Assembly: GCF_001424045.1 (NCBI RefSeq)
Contig: NZ_LMQB01000001.1
Coordinates: 780,083-844,082, forward strand
From: Rhizobium sp. Leaf371
Lineage (GTDB): Bacteria > Pseudomonadota > Alphaproteobacteria > Rhizobiales > Rhizobiaceae
Direction: 5' to 3'
DNA: 64,000 nt
Shown: one piece after another, positions 57,625 to 64,000 of the stretch
How the letters are laid out: the number at the start of each line of letters is the position of its first letter
Position numbering within the stretch: the first letter of the stretch is position 1
Program-made: the position numbers and the translations under genes
Notes under the pieces: model-generated
What the model was told of the DNA's origin: nothing
Database searches by the model: none
What the model saw: only the letters and a program-made list of their open reading frames with translations

Positions 57625-58170
57625 TCAGTCGCGCCGCGCCTCATAGGCTTCGAGGCGATCGTGGAGGCGGGCGATATTGGCCTGGAGCAGGGCGATTTCC
57701 TTAAGGAGGACATCGTCGATCTTGTGGTGCAGCGAGATCAGCTCGATCTCGGATTTCAGATTGACCTCGTAGTCCTTGGAGGCGTTCAGCCGGTCCTTTG
57801 CCGCTTCGCGGTTCTGCGACATCATGATGATCGGCGCCTGCAGCGCGGCCACCATCGAGAGGACCAGGTTGAGGAAGATGAAGGGATAGGGATCGAAGGC
57901 CTCGCTCTGCGTCAGAAGCACGGTGTTGAGCAGCGCCCAGCCCGCGAGGAACACGAGAAAGCTGATGATGAAGCCCCAGGAGCCGCCGATGCGGGCGATC
58001 TGGTCGGCGACGCGGTCGCCAACGCTCTGGCTCGCGACGAAGCTGGCATTGACGTCTTCCGACAGCGTCTGGCGCGCATGGGCCCGACCGAGCACGTGGC
58101 GCTCCACCCGGCCCAGCGCGGTTGCCGGTTTGTTGAAGAGGCGGCGGGATATATCTTCGATGCTGGACAT
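57625..58170 (-). CDS. DUF1003 membrane protein
   Basis: 181 residues. Two hydrophobic helices (about 66-88 and 100-122); the second runs into NLVLSMVAALQAPIIMMSQNR, the strongest mark of the DUF1003 family, then a C-terminal cytoplasmic coiled region (LKSEIELISLHHKIDDVLLKEIALLQ). Function unknown; the family is sometimes placed with Mg/Co transport or stress proteins, which is not shown here. ATG 58170 begins the conserved part. Confidence 0.88.
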   Translation of the reverse strand: MSSIEDISRRLFNKPATALGRVERHVLGRAHARQTLSEDVNASFVASQSVGDRVADQIARIGGSWGFIISFLVFLAGWALLNTVLLTQSEAFDPYPFIFLNLVLSMVAALQAPIIMMSQNREAAKDRLNASKDYEVNLKSEIELISLHHKIDDVLLKEIALLQANIARLHDRLEAYEARRD

Positions 58171-58426
58171 GCGGGCTCCGGGTCCTGGACGGGATCTCTG
58201 CCAGCGATGTCGCCTTGTTTCCGGCGGAACTGTGTCGGTTCGCGCCGGCAAACGAATCGGACCCGCCGGATTTTGGGTAAGTTAAGCCTTAGTTATCCGT
58301 TTCCGCGCTAAAAATGCTGCTGCGCGATGTGCGGCACTCCCGATGCGCCTTTGACGGACATGAGTCCTCGTTTTTCCCCCTTACCTGTCTGTTTGCGCGG
58401 TGATGCGCTTCGCCGGAGTTTTCCGC

Positions 58427-60325
58427 ATGTCGTTTCAAAATCTTTCCATCCTGAAAAAGGTTGGGCTGGTCGTCCTCGTCATGGGACTGTCCTCGGCCGC
58501 CATCGCCACCGTCGGAATCCAGGGTATCGGTGCGCTGGAGGATACGATGGTCTCCGTCGGTGCGCGCGAAGAGGTGGCCCGCGAGGCGATGGATCTTCGG
58601 GTGGACGTCATCTCGATCAGCCGCATGACCTATCAGCTGGCGGCCGATCCCGCCAAGGCCGCGGATGTCCGCACGGAATCGGCGCGGCGGCAGGGCGAAA
58701 TGCTGGCGCGACTGCCCAAGATCGCGCTCGCCGCCGACGACACGCAGCGCGCCCAGCTGAAGACGGTGGCGGAGAAACTTCAGGCCTACTTCGCGACGAT
58801 CGACACGATGGTGGAGGCTGCCGCTGCTCCGGGCGCCAGCAGCGCCTCGATGACGGCACCGCTGGCTTTGGCGCTCGATGCGCAGAAGGCGGTGACGACG
58901 GCGGTCAAGGCATACAGCACCTATTCCGGCGACGCGCTGGCGGCTGCCCGCTCCGCCGCGCTCGACAGCTCGTCGATGACGATGTTCGTTGCCATCGGCG
59001 CGGCCGTCGCGGCCATCGCGCTCGGCGGTTTCGTCAGCCTGCTCGTGGCGCGCCGCGGCATCGTCGCGCCCGTGCGGGCCATGACCGGCGTGATGCGCGA
59101 ACTGTCCGAGGGCCGGCTCGATGTCGGGACCATGGACACCGCGCGGCGCGACGAGATCGGCGAAATGGGCCGCGCGCTCGACGTTTTCCGCCGCAACGCC
59201 ATCGCCATGCGCGACATGAAGGCGCAGGAAGCCGCCCTTCAGGCGAGCAGCAGCGACCTTCAGTCGAGCATCGCCTCCGTCGTTGCCGCAGCCGTTGCCG
59301 GCGATTTTACCGCGCGCATCGACCGCGACTATGGATCGCCCGATCTCAACCGCTTTGCCGCGAGCGTCAACGAGCTCGTCGGCAGCGTCGACAATGCGAT
59401 CGCGGAACTTCGTCGCGTCATCGAGGCCCTGTCGCAGGCCGACCTGACGCAGAGCATGAACGGCCGCTTCCAGGGCGCCTTCGGCGAGCTGCAGGCCAAT
59501 GTCAACGCGACGATGGTGACGCTGCGCTCGACCATGGAGAGCGTGCGCGGCGCGGGCTCGACGATTTCGGAAAGCTCGGCGGAACTGAGCGGGGCGGCCA
59601 ACGATCTGTCCAAGCGCACCGAGCAGCAGGCCGCAGCGCTCGAGGAGACGGCCGCCGCGCTGGACGAGATCACAGCCACGGTGCGCACCTCGTCCACCCG
59701 CGCCCATGAGGCGCAGGAGATGGTGCGGGAGACCAAGGAGAGTGCGGCGCGCTCCGGCGCGATCGTGCGCAGCGCCGTCGATGCCATGGAACGCATCGAA
59801 GGCTCTTCCAGCCGCATCGGGCAGATCATCGGCGTCATCGACGAGATCGCCTTCCAGACCAACCTTCTGGCGCTGAATGCCGGCGTCGAGGCGGCCCGCG
59901 CCGGCGAGGCCGGACGCGGCTTTGCCGTGGTCGCCCAGGAGGTTCGCGAACTTGCCCAGCGCTCGGCCAATGCGGCCAAGGAGATCAAGACGCTGATCAG
60001 CGCCTCGGCCACCGAAGTGGCGGGCGGCGTGACGCTGGTCCGCTCCACCGGCGCAGCGCTGCTGGAGATCGAGACGCTGGTCAATCAGGTCAACGCCCAT
60101 GTCGAGAGCATCGCGACGGCGGCGCGCGAGCAATCGACGGCGCTCGGCGAGATCAACACCTCCGTCAACCAGATGGACCAGATGACGCAGAAGAACGCCG
60201 CCATGGTGGAGGAAACCACCGCCGCCAGCGAAACGCTTGCCGACCAGAGCCGCCAGTTGCAGCAGCTCCTCGCCCGGTTCCGGCTGGAGCAGGGCTACGA
60301 CACCGGCGCCCGCCGCGCGGCGTAA
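58427..60325 (+). CDS. Methyl-accepting chemotaxis protein
   Basis: 632 residues. TM1 about 12-30, a four-helix-bundle sensor (35-180), TM2 about 185-205, HAMP right after it ([16 protein letters not shown]) and a second HAMP-like region near 300-350 ([22 protein letters not shown]), then the cytoplasmic signalling hairpin whose tip reads [32 protein letters not shown] (split here by the residue limit into the usual E-A-A-R-A-G-E and GFAVVA core). No C-terminal CheR-binding pentapeptide. Ligand unknown; no che genes nearby. Confidence 0.93.
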   Translation: MSFQNLSILKKVGLVVLVMGLSSAAIATVGIQGIGALEDTMVSVGAREEVAREAMDLRVDVISISRMTYQLAADPAKAADVRTESARRQGEMLARLPKIALAADDTQRAQLKTVAEKLQAYFATIDTMVEAAAAPGASSASMTAPLALALDAQKAVTTAVKAYSTYSGDALAAARSAALDSSSMTMFVAIGAAVAAIALGGFVSLLVARRGIVAPVRAMTGVMRELSEGRLDVGTMDTARRDEIGEMGRALDVFRRNAIAMRDMKAQEAALQASSSDLQSSIASVVAAAVAGDFTARIDRDYGSPDLNRFAASVNELVGSVDNAIAELRRVIEALSQADLTQSMNGRFQGAFGELQANVNATMVTLRSTMESVRGAGSTISESSAELSGAANDLSKRTEQQAAALEETAAALDEITATVRTSSTRAHEAQEMVRETKESAARSGAIVRSAVDAMERIEGSSSRIGQIIGVIDEIAFQTNLLALNAGVEAARAGEAGRGFAVVAQEVRELAQRSANAAKEIKTLISASATEVAGGVTLVRSTGAALLEIETLVNQVNAHVESIATAAREQSTALGEINTSVNQMDQMTQKNAAMVEETTAASETLADQSRQLQQLLARFRLEQGYDTGARRAA

Positions 60326-60334
60326 GGTTTTACA

Positions 60335-60381
60335 GGCGCGGACGGGACGAGAGGGGTGCGGGCGATGTCCGCGCCCCTTTC
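60335..60381 (+). terminator. Possible terminator after the chemoreceptor gene
   Basis: Arms GGCGCGGAC (60335-60343) and GTCCGCGCC (60367-60375) with a 23-base loop and a CCTTTCT tail. Confidence 0.5.
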
Positions 60382-60435
60382 TGCGTTTCGGCACGGCGGT
60401 GTTTTGTGCCGTGGACTTGCCAGCCGCCGCATCCC

Positions 60436-60470
60436 TCTCCGTCAGTCCGGGCTTGACCCGGAATGACGGT
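60436..60470. repeat. Extragenic repeat, truncated copy R3
   Basis: CTCCGTCAGTCCGGGCTTGACCCGGAATGACGG keeps only one palindromic half of the R1/R2 family, ending with the AATGACGG boundary. Confidence 0.75.
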
Positions 60471-60522
60471 TGAGGAGGGGCCAGAGGCATGGGGAGGCGC
60501 CGATCGGCGCCCCCGCCAGGCG

Positions 60523-62454
60523 TCACATCGCCGGCTGGGGGAAGAGTTCGCCGTGGGTCTCGAAGAAGCGGTCGGTGCCGTAGCGTTTGCCGAACATCAT
60601 GTCGTGCTGGAGAAAGCGGTAGTCGCGCAGCACGGGGGCGATCTTCTTGTTGCGGGACCAGGCTTCGGTGTCCTTGCCGGCGGCGTCGATCAGCATGTAG
60701 CGGTCGATGACGTGGTAGCGGTCGAAGACGTCGCCGAGAAAGGCGGTGTAATAGGGGTGCTCGAAGCCGCCGGTCTTCAGGATCTGGTAGGACAGGAAGG
60801 CCGGGCTGATGGTGCCGACGTTCTTCACGGGGCCTGTCTTGTTCGACCAGATGACCAGCGGCGTCTCGTGGCTCGAGGCCATCTGGTCGACCGTGCCCTT
60901 GCGCGAGGCCGTGACGTCCGGCATGTAGCCGGTCGAGGTGTAGACCGTGTTCAGCGGCGGCAGGTGATCGCCAAAGAGCACGATGATCGTCTCGCGGTCG
61001 CGCTCCTTCGCCCAGTCCATCAGCATCTTCAGGCTGTCGTCGGCCTCCTTCACGCCCTGTGCATAGGTGGCCAGAACCTGCCGGTCGGTCTCCGGCAGAT
61101 CGCCTTCGACCTTGATGGTGTTCTGCGCATAGCGATTGGCCTCGTATGGGCCGTGGCCCTGCAGCGTCACCGTGAAGAAGAAGAAGGGATCGCGCAGCTC
61201 GTCGGCCTGGCGCATGATCTCCTTCGTCAGGGCCTCGTCGGAAGCGAAGATGCCGCGCTTTTCCATGGGCGGCAGGCTCTCCTCCGAGCGGAACTGCTCG
61301 AAGCCGAAGGATTTGTAGACGGCGCTGCGGTTCCAGAACCAGCCCTGGAACGGGTGGACGGCGCGCGCGACATAGCCTTCGCCGCGGAAGAAGGTGGCAA
61401 GCGACGGGATCGGATTGCGGATATATTGCTGATAGGGAATGCTGCCATAGGGCAGGAACGCGTTGGAGAAGCCGGTTAGCGCCTCGAACTCGACATTGGC
61501 GGTCATGCCGCCGAATTCCGGGGAAAACACGTTGCCGGATTGCATGCTTCGGATCGTCGGCATCGGGTCCGGCGAGAGCGTAACGTTCGGCAGGCGCGTC
61601 GGATCCCAGAAGGATTCGCTCATGAGGACGATGACATCCGGCTTGCCGCGATGCGTCGTGCCGGCGGCGACCGGCTCGGTCGGGATCTTGTCGATGGCAT
61701 CGGCCATGTAGCCCGCGGGCGCGGCGACATTGGCCATCGGCAGGTTCAGCACGAAGGCGAGCGTGAAGCCGTTGTGGCGATAGTTCTCGGCCTGGTCCCA
61801 CATGATGGGAATGATCTGCAGCCGGTCGCGCACCCAGGAGAACTGGTTGTAGTCCATCAGGTGATAGAAGCCGCCGAGGAGCGGCAGGGCCACGGCAAGG
61901 CGGGCCAGGCGCTGCTGGCGCGTGAGGCGCGGGAAGCGGCGCCAGGCGTGGCGGATGAGCCAGGTGAGGCCGGCCAGCGACAGGACGAGGCCGACCGCGA
62001 TGGCGATGGCCGTGCCCGGGCGATCGCGCACCAGCACCGGCATCAGCTCCATGATCTGGCGGCCGAACAGGAAGTCGGTGGGATAGAGCGGATCGGAGAG
62101 GAAGATCTGCTTCTGGCGCGTGGTGACGGCCGGCACCAGAGCGAGCGGGGCGATGAGGACGATGCCGTATTCCGCGCGGCCGGCGATGGCATCGACGGCG
62201 AGGAACAGCAGGAAGAAGATGAAAGCCGTGACCCAGGCCGGGCGTGCGGGATCGAGAAAGAAGGCGGTGGCTTCGGTCGCGGAATTGCGCGCGATCCATT
62301 CGACGACGAAGATCAGCGAGACGGCGAGCAGGAACGAGACGACGACGCTGCGGACGTTGGACAGAAGCCGCGACGGGCGTGCATCCTGCGCGCCGGTGGA
62401 CCCATAGACGTCCGCGGAGGGTCTTGCGTTCACGGCAGACTGAAAACTCGCCAT
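60523..62454 (-). CDS. LTA synthase-family phosphoglycerol transferase
   Basis: 643 residues. Five hydrophobic segments within the first 230 residues, then an alkaline-phosphatase-superfamily periplasmic domain. IVLMSESFWDP and FEALTGFSNAF carry the metal-binding Glu and the nucleophile Thr of LtaS/OpgB enzymes; LFGDHLPP near the C-terminal third supplies further metal ligands. In rhizobia such enzymes add phosphoglycerol to periplasmic cyclic beta-glucans (CgmB) or other polymers; which applies here is not decided by the sequence. Confidence 0.87.
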   Translation of the reverse strand: MASFQSAVNARPSADVYGSTGAQDARPSRLLSNVRSVVVSFLLAVSLIFVVEWIARNSATEATAFFLDPARPAWVTAFIFFLLFLAVDAIAGRAEYGIVLIAPLALVPAVTTRQKQIFLSDPLYPTDFLFGRQIMELMPVLVRDRPGTAIAIAVGLVLSLAGLTWLIRHAWRRFPRLTRQQRLARLAVALPLLGGFYHLMDYNQFSWVRDRLQIIPIMWDQAENYRHNGFTLAFVLNLPMANVAAPAGYMADAIDKIPTEPVAAGTTHRGKPDVIVLMSESFWDPTRLPNVTLSPDPMPTIRSMQSGNVFSPEFGGMTANVEFEALTGFSNAFLPYGSIPYQQYIRNPIPSLATFFRGEGYVARAVHPFQGWFWNRSAVYKSFGFEQFRSEESLPPMEKRGIFASDEALTKEIMRQADELRDPFFFFTVTLQGHGPYEANRYAQNTIKVEGDLPETDRQVLATYAQGVKEADDSLKMLMDWAKERDRETIIVLFGDHLPPLNTVYTSTGYMPDVTASRKGTVDQMASSHETPLVIWSNKTGPVKNVGTISPAFLSYQILKTGGFEHPYYTAFLGDVFDRYHVIDRYMLIDAAGKDTEAWSRNKKIAPVLRDYRFLQHDMMFGKRYGTDRFFETHGELFPQPAM

Positions 62455-62598
62455 GGCCGGCTCCCTTCACAAATTCTTCGCATGACTGTCATATCGGTGT
62501 CATGTTGAACAGAGGATGAATGTGCTTTCCCATGCACAATGCGCGTGATCTCCCGCGGATCGCCGGGATAAGAGGAAGCCCGCGCGAAGGAGGACGAG

Positions 62599-63423
62599 AT
62601 GCGCAGTTCGGTCGAACTATACAGTGTGGAGACGGGCGAGACGCGCGTCGTCTGGCAGACGGACCGGCTGGTCGAGGCGCCGAATTTCACGCCGGCCGGC
62701 GACGGGCTGATCCTCAACGGCGACGGCCGGCTGCTGCGTATCGGTCTTGCCGATCCGGTGCCGGAGGCGATCGATACCGGCTTTGCCGATCGTCTCAACA
62801 ACGATCACGGCCTCTCGCCGGATGGACGCCGGCTCGCGATCAGCGACAAGACCGAATTCGGCAAATCGGCGATCTACACGCTGCCGATCGGCGGCGGCGT
62901 GCCGACGCTCGTGACGCGCAACCTGCCGTCCTACTGGCATGGCTGGTCGCCGGACGGGACGCGGCTTGCCTATTGCGGCATTCGCGACCAGGTGTTCGAT
63001 ATCTACACGATTGCGGTCGAGGGCGGCGAGGAGACGCGGCTGACCCATGGCGAGGGCCGCAATGACGGGCCGGACTATTCGGCGGACGGGCGCTGGATCT
63101 ATTTCAACTCCAGCCGATCGGGCCGGATGCAGATCTGGCGAGTACCGTCCGAAGGGGGTGATGCGGAGCAGATCACCGACAGTCCCTATGGCGACTGGTT
63201 TCCGCATCCCTCGCCGGACGGGCGCCACCTGCTCGTGCTTTCCTACGATGGCGATGTGTTCGACCATCCGCGCGACCTGACGGTGCGGCTGCGGCTGATG
63301 GATGCCGATGGCGGACAGGCGCGGACGTTGTTCGCGCTCTTCGGCGGTCAGGGGACGATCAACGTGCCGAACTGGTCGCCGGACGGCAAGACGTTCGCCT
63401 TCGTCCGCTACGCGCCGGAATGA
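62599..63423 (+). CDS. TolB-like beta-propeller protein
   Basis: 274 residues with repeated PD40 blades: SPDGRRLAIS, SPDGTRLAY, SADGRWIYFNSSRSG, SPDGRHLLVLS and SPDGKTFAFVRY. No signal peptide is visible, so unlike TolB it is probably cytoplasmic. Biochemical role unknown; homologues are annotated as biopolymer transporter TolB-like in rhizobia. Followed after 13 bases by the convergent DUF2865 gene. Confidence 0.85.
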   Translation: MRSSVELYSVETGETRVVWQTDRLVEAPNFTPAGDGLILNGDGRLLRIGLADPVPEAIDTGFADRLNNDHGLSPDGRRLAISDKTEFGKSAIYTLPIGGGVPTLVTRNLPSYWHGWSPDGTRLAYCGIRDQVFDIYTIAVEGGEETRLTHGEGRNDGPDYSADGRWIYFNSSRSGRMQIWRVPSEGGDAEQITDSPYGDWFPHPSPDGRHLLVLSYDGDVFDHPRDLTVRLRLMDADGGQARTLFALFGGQGTINVPNWSPDGKTFAFVRYAPE

Positions 63424-63436
63424 TCGACGCCTGGCG

Positions 63437-64000
63437 TCAGTTCGTCTGCTCCGGCTGATAGCCGGGGCCTGCGGGATGGTGCAGGTCGATGGAGGATTCC
63501 TCTGTCGGCAGGAAGGTCGGGCCGACCTGACGGACGCGGTTGGCCTTGGGGTCGTAAGGGCGCTCGTGGATCTCGCGCGGTGCGGCGTCTGCCGGCGCCG
63601 TTGCCGTTGTGGTTTCTGGCAGAAGGCTTTTCGACGCGGCGGGATCGGTGGTGATGGACACCACGGCCTTGTCGGAGGGCGTGCTCATCCGCGGGGCCGG
63701 GGCATCGCCCGGCAGGGTGGAGAAACCGGCGCCGGACGACCTGGCGGCCGCGGCGTTCGGCAGGCGGCAGCCGCACTGGCTGCGGCTTGCGGGGCTGCCG
63801 CTCTTATAGGCGAAGGCCGTGGGAAGATCCGTATAGGGATTGCCGGTGCCAGCCGAGATCATGTCCTGCGTCTCGCCGGACAGCGGATGGAAATAGAGTT
63901 CGGTCTCGGCGCCCGGGCAGCGGGCGCTGCAGGCCTGCGCGTCGCGCGCGAAATCGTCGGGCGTCGCATTGGCGGAAATCGGGAAGAACGAGCCGTCGCA
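63437..64000 (-). CDS. DUF2865 protein, C-terminal part (cut by window end)
   Basis: Open through the window end, 187 residues to a stop at 63437. The first visible residues CDGSFFPISANATPDDFARD and then ACSARCPGAETELYFHPLSG are the DUF2865 core with paired cysteines. It continues with a low-complexity Ala/Pro/Thr region. Function unknown; the family is usually exported. The start lies beyond 64000. Confidence 0.85.
   Translation of the reverse strand, partial: CDGSFFPISANATPDDFARDAQACSARCPGAETELYFHPLSGETQDMISAGTGNPYTDLPTAFAYKSGSPASRSQCGCRLPNAAAARSSGAGFSTLPGDAPAPRMSTPSDKAVVSITTDPAASKSLLPETTTATAPADAAPREIHERPYDPKANRVRQVGPTFLPTEESSIDLHHPAGPGYQPEQTN

Noticed and set aside
58289-62470. Nearly 1400-codon open frame on the minus strand across the chemoreceptor and the LTA-synthase gene
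   Set aside because: It crosses two real genes in wrong frames and the intergenic repeat; no motif is recognisable.

Overview
The window is a GC-rich chromosomal segment of an alphaproteobacterium, very probably of the Rhizobiaceae (Rhizobium/Ensifer/Shinella/Agrobacterium type). The main reasons are the aapJQMP general amino-acid permease beside metC, the cysG-DUF2849-cysI-DUF934 block, an EipB (DUF1849) envelope protein, a ClpA with a long Lys/Ala-rich tail, a class II DAHP synthase, and the rpsB-tsf-pyrH-frr-uppS-cdsA-rseP-bamA-lpxD-fabZ-lpxA-lpxI-lpxB supercluster. Most of it is conserved housekeeping sequence. I see no tRNA, rRNA, insertion sequence, prophage or CRISPR array.

Layout. 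1-1708: end of an ABC-2 exporter (ATPase tail and permease), then a small accessory MazEF-type toxin-antitoxin pair with a perfect operator palindrome. 1771-4787: retropepsin-like membrane protease, DUF1289, and divergent cobS/cobT for cobalamin assembly. 4788-6641: repeat-rich gap, mazG and a nucleoside deaminase (minus strand). 6889-12202: siroheme synthase, sulfite/nitrite reductase and ferredoxin-NADP reductase (assimilatory S/N reduction). 12265-14511: a secreted RTX metalloprotease. 14812-19097: aapJQMP; 19472-20668 metC. 20682-24746: FAD monooxygenase with a zinc-finger protein, alpha/beta hydrolase, cysE, DUF3126. 24931-28537: phasin, clpS, clpA. 28715-32721: Bcr/CflA-type exporter, AzlC/AzlD exporter pair and an unrecognised membrane protein. 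32890-35772: ridA-GDPD-GNAT-HIT operon (minus). 35913-50716: eipB followed by the translation / envelope / lipid A supercluster. 50743-57530: gph, rpiA, DUF2059, gor, a possible small gene, a LysR regulator, class II DAHP synthase. 57625-64000: DUF1003, a chemoreceptor, an LTA-synthase-like phosphoglycerol transferase, a TolB-like beta-propeller and a cut DUF2865 gene.

How the genes fit together. cysG makes the siroheme needed by CysI, Fpr feeds electrons to ferredoxin, and cysE and metC extend the sulfur theme. The rpsB-lpxB block couples ribosome assembly (RpsB, Ts, RRF), pyrimidine and undecaprenyl/phospholipid precursors, outer-membrane protein insertion (RseP, BamA) and lipid A (LpxD, FabZ, LpxA, LpxI, LpxB), with many ATGA/TGATG junctions indicating translational coupling.

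The least ordinary material is regulatory and repetitive. A phasin promoter has a 12-bp inverted-repeat operator around its -35 box. The TA operator overlaps an A/T core. A strikingly large number of short tandem repeats (4- to 16-mers, 2-5 copies) sit at gene ends or just upstream of starts, one of them repeating a Shine-Dalgarno sequence. Three copies of a palindromic extragenic repeat are present. I did not find a convincing new multi-gene system; the best unknowns are the 334-aa membrane protein at 31717-32721 and a small ORF with an ideal ribosome site convergent with gor. Starts were chosen by eye from Shine-Dalgarno spacing, and functions are from motif recognition without database searches.
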